Below are positions 16,630 to 26,377 of a stretch of DNA of 27,487 nucleotides, piece by piece. The stretch's first letter is position 1, and each line of letters begins with the position of its first letter. The notes beneath the pieces were generated by a model. It saw only the letters and a list, made by a program, of their open reading frames with translations. It ran no database searches and had not been told where the DNA came from. A program made the position numbers and the translations under genes. The DNA is from a virus, in the IMG/VR virus record IMGVR_UViG_3300020472_000140, positions 1-27,487 of that record; one strand, given 5' to 3'.

Positions 16630-18198
16630 ATGGCTGCCATTATAACTGATCAACTTAGAATATTGAATGCGAAGAATTTTGTGTCTGCTGCAACTTCTTC
16701 AGTTAATTCTTATTATTCTTTTGTTGGTTTACCTAATGCTACTAGTTATTCCTCTACATGGAATGCTAATCCTCCTTCCCCAAAAGATTGTTTTGATCAG
16801 GAAGATGATTATTGGGATACTATGGTAGCGTTGAAGAAGATTACAACTTCTGATATACGTAGAATGGTGAAAAAGAACACTTGGACTTCAGGTGTAACTT
16901 ATGATATGTATAGAAGTGATATTAGTAGAACCAATATAGCAAAACCATCTGGTGCAACTAGTTTAGCTGCATCAAAATATTTTATAGTAAATGAAGATTT
17001 TAAAGTTTATATTTGTCTTCAGAATGGAACAAATCCAGAAAATACTTCTGGTAGACCATCTTTAGATCAACCTACCTTTACAGATCTTGAACCTAAAGCA
17101 GCAGGTAATAGTGGTGATGGATATGTTTGGAAATATCTTTATACTATTAAACCATCTGAAATTACCAAATTTGATTCTACTCAGTTTATTCCAGTTCCAG
17201 ATGATTGGGGAACTAGTGTAGAAAATGCTCCAGTAAGAGATAATGCATCTAGTAGTGGCCAATTAAAAATTGTTACTGTTATTAATAGAGGATCTGGAAT
17301 AGGAACTGCTAATAGAACCTATACAGCAGTTCCTATCAATGGAGATGGTAGTGGAGCGGAAGCAACTATAGTTATTAATAATGATGCAAAAGTAGAATCT
17401 GTAGATATTTCTAAAGGTGGAAGTGGTTATACTTATGGTACTTTAGATTTAGCATCTGGTGGGGTTCCTGATGGAACCACTGCTCCCGTGTTTAATGTTA
17501 TAGTTCCACCTCAAGGTGGTCATGGAGCAGATATTTATAGAGAATTGTGCTCAAGTAATGTTTTAATGTATTCTAGAATTGAAAATGATGCTGCAAATCC
17601 TGATTTTATTACAGGAAATCAGATAGCTAGAATAGGAATTGTTGAGAATCCAGAAGCTTATGATTCTACTTCAAATCTTGAACTTTCTAAATCTAGTGCT
17701 CTTTATGCTTTAAAATTGACTGGAGCTGGTCATACTAATGCTACCTTTAATTTAGATGGTGAATTTACTCAAACTATTGGTGTGGGATCTACTGCTGTTG
17801 GTAGAGTTGCTTCTTATGATCAAGCTACAGGTGTTTTAAAATATTGGCAAGATAAAAGTTTAGTTGGATTTAATAGCAATGGAACTTTAAGAACAGACCC
17901 TACTTATGGATTTGTTCTTAATAGATTTACAGCAAATCCATCTAGTGGAGGAAATGTTAATATTGCCAGCAACGAAAGTACTCTAGGAATAGATACTAGT
18001 TTTGGAAGTTCTGGAAATCCTGGTATAAGTACAGTAATAAATAATAGAACATATTATCTTGGCCAGAGTTTTATTCAGGGAGTATCTAATCCTGAAGTTA
18101 AGAAGTACTCTGGAAATATAATTTATATTGATAATAGACCTTCTATTACTAGGTCTTCTAACCAAAGAGAAGATATCAAAGTCATTTTGCAATTCTAA
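16630..18198 (+). CDS. 8: baseplate wedge subunit gp8-like, 522 aa
   Basis: The N-terminal half follows T4 gp8: residues 1-60 resemble its opening, with YYSFVGLP and a W-x-x-NPPSP segment; residues 58-72 contain a DYWDTMVALKKI segment like DMWTHMMGTVKV; and SGDGYVWKYLYTI (161-173) corresponds to GDGYVWEYLFEIP in T4 gp8, the strongest single match. T4 gp8 has 334 residues. The extra length here falls largely in the C-terminal half, which includes G-x-G-Y type modules (SRGSGI-like near 220, KGGSGYTYG at 262-270) of the kind seen in the giant neighbours. In T4, gp8 is a dimer on the outer side of the wedge, bound to gp7 and gp10. Only six bases separate it from the next gene. Confidence 0.85.
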   Translation: MAAIITDQLRILNAKNFVSAATSSVNSYYSFVGLPNATSYSSTWNANPPSPKDCFDQEDDYWDTMVALKKITTSDIRRMVKKNTWTSGVTYDMYRSDISRTNIAKPSGATSLAASKYFIVNEDFKVYICLQNGTNPENTSGRPSLDQPTFTDLEPKAAGNSGDGYVWKYLYTIKPSEITKFDSTQFIPVPDDWGTSVENAPVRDNASSSGQLKIVTVINRGSGIGTANRTYTAVPINGDGSGAEATIVINNDAKVESVDISKGGSGYTYGTLDLASGGVPDGTTAPVFNVIVPPQGGHGADIYRELCSSNVLMYSRIENDAANPDFITGNQIARIGIVENPEAYDSTSNLELSKSSALYALKLTGAGHTNATFNLDGEFTQTIGVGSTAVGRVASYDQATGVLKYWQDKSLVGFNSNGTLRTDPTYGFVLNRFTANPSSGGNVNIASNESTLGIDTSFGSSGNPGISTVINNRTYYLGQSFIQGVSNPEVKKYSGNIIYIDNRPSITRSSNQREDIKVILQF

Positions 18199-18204
18199 AG
18201 AATC

Positions 18205-21200
18205 ATGCCACAGGAAACCAATTTAAACGTCGCTCCTTACTTTGACGATTTTGATTCTAAAAGTAGTTATTGTAAAATATTATTTAAACCAGGAACACCA
18301 GTACAGGCTCGTGAATTAACAGGAATTCAATCTTTAATTCAAAATCAAATTGAAAAATTTGGTAGTCATATATTTAAGGATGGTGCTTCTGTTACTGGGG
18401 GTGGAATTAAATTTAATGGTGCTTATAACTCAGTTAAAATTCAAAGATCAAATGAAGGAATAGATGTAAGAACATATTTGGCTGATTTAGTTGGTAAGGT
18501 TGTAATTGGTAGCAATTCTGGAGTTAAAGCTAAAATAAAATCATATATTGGTCAACCTAGTGCATCTAATAATTATGTATTGTTTATTTCATATTTAAAC
18601 ACTGGTGGTCAAGGAAATGAAGTATTTGTTGATGGAGAAAGTTTATTATTAGATGGTACTGTACTATCTACACGTAATAATTTAATTTTTCAACCAGGTC
18701 AACCAATTGCTCAAACTGTTACACTAGGTGCTTCAGCTGTTGGAAGTGCAGCTGTTTTATCTGCTGGAATTTATTTTGTAAGAGGATATTTTGTAGATGT
18801 TCCTGGACAAACAGTTGTTATAAGTCCTTACTCACGTAATGCTGATGCTCAAATTGGACTAGAAGTTAAAGAAACTATTGTAAACTCAGATTCAGATTCT
18901 TCTTTAAATGATAATGCTGCTGGATATAGCAATTACTCTGCTCCAGGTGCTGATAGATTAAGTATAAAGGTAAGATTAAAAGCAATATCTATAAATGAAA
19001 GAAAACCATCCAATTTTATAAGTTTGATGGAGGTTAGGAATGGTAATTTACTTTATGTGCGCACAGAATCTGATTATAATGATATAGGAAATGAATTAGC
19101 TCAGAGAACATTTGATGAATCAGGAAATTATTATGTCAGACCATTTTCTCTTAATGTTAGAGAAACTTTGAATAATTATCAAGGAAATAATGGGATTTTT
19201 AATTCAAATCAATTAACTTATAATAACAATACTCCTTCTGATGATTTGGCAACTTATAGTATATCTCCAGGAAAAGCTTATGTTGGAGGATTTGAAGTAG
19301 AAACTATAACTCCTACTTTTTTAGATCTTAATAAACCAAGAACTACAAAACTTTTAGAGGGGCAAAGTATCAATTATGTTACTGGACCTACATTTACTTT
19401 AAATAGAGTTTCTGGATCTCCTATTTTAGGAATAGGAACTGATTATACAGTAAGTTTAAGAGATCAAAGAATAGGAGCTGCAGCAACTACAGCTGCTGGT
19501 GCTGAAATTGGATTAGCACGTGTATATGATTTTGCATTAGAAGCTGGATCTTATAATACTTCTAATCCTAGCGAGAATGAATGGGATATTGCATTATATG
19601 ATATTCAGACATACACAAAAGTAGCTTTAAATACTCCAGCAACACTTGCTGTTCCTACTCATGTTAAGGGAAAGTCTAGTGGAGCTACTGGATTTTTAAG
19701 AAGTGCTGTAACTAGTTCAACTGATGTTACTTTATATAATACAAAAGGTAAATTTATTACTGGAGAACAATTTATTTTTAATGGAATAGACAGTAGTAAT
19801 ATTTCAGTAGGATCTACATCTTATACCACTAGTGATATTAAGTCTATTAATGGAACTGTAAGCACTGCAAGTACGTTTAATTCTGATGTTAAACTAAGCG
19901 TATTTTCTAATATAGGACAAGTTAATATAACAAATCCTCCTTCATCAGGTGCTTCTGCAGGTATCAGTACAGTTACTTTTACAGATCCAACTAAATTCTT
20001 TGTTGGAATTGCTACTGTTGGAAATATTGTAGAGTATGCAAATCCAGGAAAAAGCACAGTTTCTTATGCAAGAGTTGAAAGTGTATCACAACATTCTTTA
20101 ACTATTTCTGGAGTTAGCAGTGTTACTGGAATATGTGATGGTGGTCTTCCTTCTACTACTATTAATCCATCAAATTTTAAGATATTATCTTCTCAATTCC
20201 AATCTTCTACTGATAATACCTTATATACAGAGCTACCTAAAGATAATGTTTCTAATGTAGATTTAACAGATTCTCATATAACAATTAGAAGACAATTTGA
20301 TGTAACTATTTCTGGTAACACAACTGGTGCTGTTAGTAGTGGTGATGCTAATCAAACATTTTTGCCTTATGATGAAGAAGATTATGTTTTGATAAGAACT
20401 GATGGAACTACAGAACCTTTATCAGCAGATAAGTTTACATTTAATACTGGGTCTACTGCAGTAACAGTTAGTGGTTTATCTGGATCTGGTCCTTCTAAAC
20501 TTATTGCAACTCTTAGAAAAGTAAAAGTAAAAGAGAAAATTAAAGAAAAGCAAAAGATTAATATTTTAACAATAGCAAATTCTAAAAATTCTCAATCTGG
20601 AATTGGAACTACTACTTTAAATGATGGACTAACCTATGGTACAGTTTATGGAACTAGGGTTCAAGATGAAGAGATTTCTTTAAATACTCCTGATGTAACT
20701 AAGGTTTATGGAATATATGAATCATTAAATGTTGGCGCTCCAAGTTTACCAGTATTAACTTTATCTTCTATTAATAGTGATACTGCAAAAACAGGTGATT
20801 TGTTAATTGGAGAGAAATTTATTGGAGATACAAGTCAGTGTTGCGCAATTTATGCTAGTAAAAATACTGACAGTGCTATTAACTATATTTCACTAAATGA
20901 TTATGGTTTGCTGGTTGGAGAAACAGTTACTTTTGAAGAGTCTGGTATTACTGCTACAGTGGACGCTCTTGCTGTAGGTTCTCACAACATAACTGATGAA
21001 TTTGTTTATGATGATGGTCAAAAAAGCACCATCTATGATTATAGTAGGATAGTAAGAAAATCTGGATATGATGCACCATCTAAACAAATAAGTATAATAT
21101 TTGAATCTGCTTATTTTTCTGCAGCAGATACTGGAGATATTACTACTATAAATTCTTATAATAATTTTGATTATAAGAATTTACCTGCAATAAATGACAC

Positions 21201-24200
21201 TAGAGTAAGTGATATTATTGATATAAGACCTAGAGTTAGTGATTTTTCAGGAACTTCCAGATCTCCTTTTGAATTTTTGGGTAGATCTTTTGATGGAGAT
21301 GGTAATTCAGCTGCAAATATTTTAGCATCTGATGGTTCTATATTGTTGGATTATTCATTCTTCTTGCCTAGATTTGATAAAATTTATCTATCTAAAAATG
21401 GAACTTTCCAATTAGTGAAAGGAATACCAGCTGAGACTCCAGAATTCCCTGTTCCTATTGATGGAGCATTGGAAGTTGCTTCTATTAAATTACCTGCGTA
21501 TTTGTATAATGTTAATCAGGTAAGTATTAATATTGCTCAATATAAGAGATATCAGATGAGTGATATCAATAAACTTGAAAAAAGAATTGAGAATTTAGAA
21601 TTTTATACATCATTAACTTTATTAGAAAGTGAAACTTTAAATATGCAAATCACTGATAGTGATGGTTTGAATAGATTTAAATCTGGATTTTTTGTAGATG
21701 ATTTCGCAAATACAGAAAATCAAATAAAAACTACCATAGTAAAAAATTCTATTGATTATAACAATGGAGAACTTAGACCATCTCCATTTACCACTGAACT
21801 TGATCTACAGTTAGATTTGAATAGTGCAAATGGAATTATAAAAACTGGTAGATGCTTAACTTTAGATTATGAGGAGGTTGTATATGTTGATCAACCTTTT
21901 GCTACAAGAGTAGAAAATGTTACTCCATATCTTGTGAGTTATTATGGAGGAACTCTAGATCTACTTCCATCATCTGATGTATGGGTAGATCAAGTTGTAT
22001 TAGAAGCAAAGCAGGAAGATCTGACTACTTATACTGAATCAACTGAACAATTAGATGCTGGAGGATTTGATTCTAGAACTGGTTATAGTCCAGTAACTTG
22101 GGGTGCTTGGAATCATAATTGGACAGGACATGAAACTGTATCTAATTCTAGTAGTTCGTCGTGGCAAGGTAATCAGTTAGTACAAACTACAACTACATCA
22201 CAAAGACGTGTTGGAAGTTCTACTAGGACAGGTACTAAGCAACTTACTAGAGAAACATTTAGTACCATTAATGAGGGACCTAAAGTTATTAATACACAAA
22301 TATCTGCTCATATGAGGTCTAGAAATATTAAGTTTGATGCTAGAACTTTAAGACCTAATACTAGCATGTATGCATTTTTTGATGGTCAGGATGTAGCAAA
22401 ATATATTATTCCAAAACTTGTTGAAATTTCAATGACAACAGGAACTTTTGAAGTTGGTGAAACTGTTGTGGGAACTGATTCTAATGGAAAGGAATTAATT
22501 AGATTTAGAGTAGCACAATCAAATCATAAACGTGGACCTATTGATTCTCCTTCTCAAACGTATGGACCCAATCCATATTATCAATTTACTTCTCTTTTTG
22601 GATCTTCAGTTTTAGGACAGCAAGGTGCAAGATTAACTCTTTCAGCACCTATAGTAGATACAATTACTCCTAATATAGCGGTTAACGGTGTAGATGATGC
22701 AAATATTTTAGGAGATTCTGATACAATTGGAGCTTCTAGTATAGTTAATGTCCCAGAATTATATTCTTCAACATCTGTTATTTTAAATATAGATTTGGCT
22801 AGTTTATCTACTAAATCAAATAATACTTTCTTTGGATATATTGAAAGAAATCTTAGATTAGTAGGACAAACATCCAATGCTCAAGCTACTGTTTCTAATG
22901 TAAGACTTAAGAGTGATAATCTAGGAAATTTAATTGGATCTTTCTTTATTCCAAATCCTAATGATATAACCTCACCAAAATTTGATGTAGGTAAAAAGGT
23001 ATTCAGACTTACAAGTAGCGCACTCAATGCCCAAAATGAGGGACTTGTTACTACAGATGCTACAAAAATATTTGAAGCAACTGGAGATATTGAAACTCTT
23101 CAATCTACTATTATTAGTGTAAAAAATATCCATACTAATGTTATAACAAGAGTTGAAAGTAAATCACTATCAGGAGGTACAACTTCAACATCATCTTCAA
23201 GAGTAGTAGATACCAGAGTCCCACCAAGAATAGTACCACCAAGAATAGTACAACCTCCAAGGACATATGCAGCTACTCCTGTGCTTGAATTACCACAACC
23301 TGTACCACCAGCAATAGATGATACTCCACCTCCAATAATTCCTGTTCCAGAACCCATCCCTCCTGCTCCTAAAGTTATTAATGTTCCTAATAAAGGTGGA
23401 ACTGAAATAGTAAAGCAAGTAGAAAATGTTAAAGAAATTTTCGAGGAATTTGTAGCATTACCTCCAGAGTATCAGGCAGGTGGTAATAAAGATATGTCTG
23501 AGGTAGTGGTAGGAGCGTTGGGAGTTGAAGGTGTTGATATGAGTTTGACAACCTTTAGAGAAACTTTCCCTGAGGTTGTTGATCCAATAGCTGCAGCATG
23601 GATTCAAGTAAAAGGAAGTGATGAATCTTTAAATGAAGGTGGTGCTTTATATTGGAGCACTCAGATTGCTGTAGAGTTAGGACCAGATGCTGCTGCAGAA
23701 GATATTCAGGATAGAATGGTAGAGCATCTTGAATTTGCTGCTGATGCAGAGAAACTTGCAGAGTTTGCAGAATGGGTAGATGAAGAAGTTGCTGCAGGAA
23801 CTGAACAAGGACAAGAGTTTGCGGCAGGGGCTCAAACTCTACAAAACATAACTGGTCTGGTAGCTGGCAGTGGTGATTATTCTTCATTAGATGATTCTTG
23901 TGGAATGGGTCAAGAAGATCCTTTAGCACAATCTTTCTATGTAGGAGATGGAAGTGGTATTTTTATTACTAGAGTAGATCTTTATTTTGGAACTAAAGAT
24001 GAATTCTTACCAGTAACTGTTCAATTGAGAACACTGAAAGCAGGTGTTCCTACTACTGAAGTAATTCCTTTTGGTGAAGTCGTATTAGAACCAGAACAAG
24101 TTAATGTATCTTCAGATGCTAGTGCTGTTACTGAAGTTAGATTCCCATCTCCAGTATATCTTCCAGGCGGAAAATCTTATAGTGTAGTTCTTTTATCTAC

Positions 24201-26376
24201 AAGTAGTGAATATACTGCTTGGATTTCTAGAATGGGAGAAACTGATGTTCAAACAAGAGATAATCCAGAATCTGAGCAAATAATTGTTGGAGTTCAACCT
24301 ACATTAGGTTCTTTATTTAAGTCTCAAAATGGAGAAACTTGGAATCCAAGTCAATATGAAGATCTTAAATTTACTCTTTATAGAGCAAGATTTTCAAGTT
24401 TAACTGGAACTGTTAGTTTTACAAATCCTCCTTTATTGACATATTCTGAGAATGTTGCACCTTTGCTTAAAGATTCTCTTGAAATTAAGTCAAATAGAAT
24501 AAGAGTAGGATTCAATACTACCATATCAGATGCTGCTATATCTATTGGTAATTTAATTTCACAGCAAGGAAGTAATGCTACTGGCAGATATGTTGGTTCT
24601 GGAGGAACAGCAACTGGTAATTTAACTATCACTAATGCTGGTGTAGGATATACTCCTTCCTCTGGTAGCACAACATATAATTTTGTTCCTATGGTTACTG
24701 AGACTGGAACTGGTAGGGATGGAACATTGAATATGACCATAACCAATGGAGTGGCAGTTGCCGCAACTGTTGCTAGTGGTGGTAGTGGTTATTCTGCAGG
24801 TGATGTTATTGGAGTTTCTACTGTTGGATCAACTTCTCTAGGATCTGGTATTAAATTCTCTATAGCTTCTATAACTGGAGTTAATGAATTTGTTCTTGAT
24901 AATGTTCAAGGGGAATTTGCAACTGGTATTGGAAAAACAATTCAATATATTGCAGGTGCTGCTTCTACAGATCTTAATGGTGCTGCTGGTGGAAATGTAT
25001 TCCTATCAGGAACTCCTGCAGTAACTAATGATGGACTTCATATAAAAGTTAACCAAAAAAATCATGGAATGTATTCATCTCAGAATACAGTAACTATTGA
25101 TGGAGTCGATACTGATCTTCCTCTTACTCAATTAGCTGCAGAATATTCTAACGCTTCCACAGGATCTATTGTATTAGATGATGCAACAAACTTTGCTGAA
25201 TTTGAAAATGTTGGTGTTGGTTCTACAAATTTAGGATACATTAAGGTTGGATCAGAAATTCTTTCTTATAGTGGAGTTACTTCCAATACATTAACTGGTG
25301 TAACTAGAGGAGTTGATTCTACTTCTACATTAACTCATGATGCACTTGATTTTGTTCATAAGTATGAATTAAATGGAGTTTCTCTGAGAAGAATTAATAC
25401 TAATCACAATTTAGCAGACGCTACTGTTACTGATCCTAGAGGATTGGATTTCTATAATATTAAAATAGATATGTCTTCTAATGGTATTAATAGATCCACT
25501 GGAACTAGTTTACCTAAACTTAAGTTTAATCAAACTAAATCTACTGGTTCTACTAATGTTTTATCTACTGAAAATATACCATTTGATATTATAACTCCCA
25601 TAGTTCAGAACATGACACCAACAGGAACTACTATAAATGGTCAAGTTAGAACTGTCACATCTACTAGTGTAGATGGATCAGAAACTCCTTTTGTAGATAA
25701 AGGATTTAATGATATTAGTATTGTGGGTGATAATTATATGTCTAGTCCTAGAATGATAGCTTCTAGAATTAATGAAACTACATCTTTACCCAATCTTCCT
25801 AACAATAAATCATTTACTTTCAATTTAGAGTTATCAGCAGTAGATCCTTCTCTTTCTCCTGTAGTTGATTTGGATAGGGTGGCTGTTATTTTAACTTCTA
25901 ATAGGTTAAATCAACCTATAACAGACTATACAACAGATAACAGAATTAATACATTACAAGATGATCCTAATGCATTTGTATATGCATCCAAACAAATTGC
26001 TTTAGAATCTGGAGCAACTGGAATTAGGGTCAATTTGGAGGGTCATATTAATTTGACTAGTGATCTTAGGGCATTCTATGCTATCTCAGAAAATCCAAAT
26101 GATGAATTAGTTTATCAAGCTTTCCCAGGATATGATAATTTATTGTCTACTGGACAAATTATAGATCCTGCAAAGAACAGTGGTCTTCCTGATAAAGTTT
26201 TACCTAAAACTGATGTCATAGCATATACTCCAGATCAAGTGGTGTGGAATGATTATAAATTTACTATAGATAATCTTGCTACCTTTAAATACTTTAGTAT
26301 TAAATTGGTAGGAACTGGAACAAATTCATCTCAACCACCTAGAGTGAGAAATCTTAGAGTAATCGCACTTGCATAA
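18205..26376 (+). CDS. giant DUF4815-type virion structural protein, 2723 aa
   Basis: The N-terminus has NVAPYFDDFD and KPGTPVQARELTGIQSLIQN (about residues 7-47), the opening of the DUF4815 family of marine T4-like phage structural proteins. Further family blocks that I recall are AYVGGFEVE (about 358), DIIDIRPRVSDF (about 1005), SDINKLEKRIENLEFYTSLT (about 1120, possible coiled coil), MRSRNIKFDARTLRPNTSMY (about 1370) and DPLAQSFYV (1905). Between the last two lie a proline-rich linker (about 1671-1726) and an acidic Ala/Glu-rich segment (about 1731-1892) that look inserted. Residues 2140-2340 carry G-x-G-Y and StvGF-type modules shared with the 4039-residue protein. The C-terminus (VVDLDRVAVILTSNRLN near 2552, then a beta domain) is again family-like. 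It stands where T4 has 9, 10, 11, 12 and wac, so it probably builds the baseplate periphery or fibres; the precise role is inferred. Confidence 0.82.
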   Translation: MPQETNLNVAPYFDDFDSKSSYCKILFKPGTPVQARELTGIQSLIQNQIEKFGSHIFKDGASVTGGGIKFNGAYNSVKIQRSNEGIDVRTYLADLVGKVVIGSNSGVKAKIKSYIGQPSASNNYVLFISYLNTGGQGNEVFVDGESLLLDGTVLSTRNNLIFQPGQPIAQTVTLGASAVGSAAVLSAGIYFVRGYFVDVPGQTVVISPYSRNADAQIGLEVKETIVNSDSDSSLNDNAAGYSNYSAPGADRLSIKVRLKAISINERKPSNFISLMEVRNGNLLYVRTESDYNDIGNELAQRTFDESGNYYVRPFSLNVRETLNNYQGNNGIFNSNQLTYNNNTPSDDLATYSISPGKAYVGGFEVETITPTFLDLNKPRTTKLLEGQSINYVTGPTFTLNRVSGSPILGIGTDYTVSLRDQRIGAAATTAAGAEIGLARVYDFALEAGSYNTSNPSENEWDIALYDIQTYTKVALNTPATLAVPTHVKGKSSGATGFLRSAVTSSTDVTLYNTKGKFITGEQFIFNGIDSSNISVGSTSYTTSDIKSINGTVSTASTFNSDVKLSVFSNIGQVNITNPPSSGASAGISTVTFTDPTKFFVGIATVGNIVEYANPGKSTVSYARVESVSQHSLTISGVSSVTGICDGGLPSTTINPSNFKILSSQFQSSTDNTLYTELPKDNVSNVDLTDSHITIRRQFDVTISGNTTGAVSSGDANQTFLPYDEEDYVLIRTDGTTEPLSADKFTFNTGSTAVTVSGLSGSGPSKLIATLRKVKVKEKIKEKQKINILTIANSKNSQSGIGTTTLNDGLTYGTVYGTRVQDEEISLNTPDVTKVYGIYESLNVGAPSLPVLTLSSINSDTAKTGDLLIGEKFIGDTSQCCAIYASKNTDSAINYISLNDYGLLVGETVTFEESGITATVDALAVGSHNITDEFVYDDGQKSTIYDYSRIVRKSGYDAPSKQISIIFESAYFSAADTGDITTINSYNNFDYKNLPAINDTRVSDIIDIRPRVSDFSGTSRSPFEFLGRSFDGDGNSAANILASDGSILLDYSFFLPRFDKIYLSKNGTFQLVKGIPAETPEFPVPIDGALEVASIKLPAYLYNVNQVSINIAQYKRYQMSDINKLEKRIENLEFYTSLTLLESETLNMQITDSDGLNRFKSGFFVDDFANTENQIKTTIVKNSIDYNNGELRPSPFTTELDLQLDLNSANGIIKTGRCLTLDYEEVVYVDQPFATRVENVTPYLVSYYGGTLDLLPSSDVWVDQVVLEAKQEDLTTYTESTEQLDAGGFDSRTGYSPVTWGAWNHNWTGHETVSNSSSSSWQGNQLVQTTTTSQRRVGSSTRTGTKQLTRETFSTINEGPKVINTQISAHMRSRNIKFDARTLRPNTSMYAFFDGQDVAKYIIPKLVEISMTTGTFEVGETVVGTDSNGKELIRFRVAQSNHKRGPIDSPSQTYGPNPYYQFTSLFGSSVLGQQGARLTLSAPIVDTITPNIAVNGVDDANILGDSDTIGASSIVNVPELYSSTSVILNIDLASLSTKSNNTFFGYIERNLRLVGQTSNAQATVSNVRLKSDNLGNLIGSFFIPNPNDITSPKFDVGKKVFRLTSSALNAQNEGLVTTDATKIFEATGDIETLQSTIISVKNIHTNVITRVESKSLSGGTTSTSSSRVVDTRVPPRIVPPRIVQPPRTYAATPVLELPQPVPPAIDDTPPPIIPVPEPIPPAPKVINVPNKGGTEIVKQVENVKEIFEEFVALPPEYQAGGNKDMSEVVVGALGVEGVDMSLTTFRETFPEVVDPIAAAWIQVKGSDESLNEGGALYWSTQIAVELGPDAAAEDIQDRMVEHLEFAADAEKLAEFAEWVDEEVAAGTEQGQEFAAGAQTLQNITGLVAGSGDYSSLDDSCGMGQEDPLAQSFYVGDGSGIFITRVDLYFGTKDEFLPVTVQLRTLKAGVPTTEVIPFGEVVLEPEQVNVSSDASAVTEVRFPSPVYLPGGKSYSVVLLSTSSEYTAWISRMGETDVQTRDNPESEQIIVGVQPTLGSLFKSQNGETWNPSQYEDLKFTLYRARFSSLTGTVSFTNPPLLTYSENVAPLLKDSLEIKSNRIRVGFNTTISDAAISIGNLISQQGSNATGRYVGSGGTATGNLTITNAGVGYTPSSGSTTYNFVPMVTETGTGRDGTLNMTITNGVAVAATVASGGSGYSAGDVIGVSTVGSTSLGSGIKFSIASITGVNEFVLDNVQGEFATGIGKTIQYIAGAASTDLNGAAGGNVFLSGTPAVTNDGLHIKVNQKNHGMYSSQNTVTIDGVDTDLPLTQLAAEYSNASTGSIVLDDATNFAEFENVGVGSTNLGYIKVGSEILSYSGVTSNTLTGVTRGVDSTSTLTHDALDFVHKYELNGVSLRRINTNHNLADATVTDPRGLDFYNIKIDMSSNGINRSTGTSLPKLKFNQTKSTGSTNVLSTENIPFDIITPIVQNMTPTGTTINGQVRTVTSTSVDGSETPFVDKGFNDISIVGDNYMSSPRMIASRINETTSLPNLPNNKSFTFNLELSAVDPSLSPVVDLDRVAVILTSNRLNQPITDYTTDNRINTLQDDPNAFVYASKQIALESGATGIRVNLEGHINLTSDLRAFYAISENPNDELVYQAFPGYDNLLSTGQIIDPAKNSGLPDKVLPKTDVIAYTPDQVVWNDYKFTIDNLATFKYFSIKLVGTGTNSSQPPRVRNLRVIALA
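23221..23250 (+). repeat. exact 15-bp tandem repeat in proline-rich linker
   Basis: The 15-mer CCACCAAGAATAGTA occurs twice head to tail (23221-23235 and 23236-23250) and encodes PPRIVPPRIV. It sits in a linker with more prolines up to about base 23380 (PQPVPPA, TPPPIIPVPEPIPPAP). The linker is probably extended and flexible. Confidence 0.9.
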
Positions 26377-26377
26377 T

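Noticed and set aside
3459-23929. Minus-strand open frames of 60-131 residues scattered under the large genes, e.g. 12745-13140 and 23555-23929
   Set aside because: They lie wholly inside strong + strand genes, have odd compositions (Ile/Ser/Arg-, Leu/Gln- or Val/Pro-rich) that follow from the antisense of repetitive codons, lack ribosome binding sites, and resemble nothing I know.
26369-26377. TTG at 26369 as start of the 73-aa gene
   Set aside because: The ATG at 26378 lies right after the upstream stop codon and gives the N-terminus I expect from relatives. The TTG form would only add three residues within the preceding gene.
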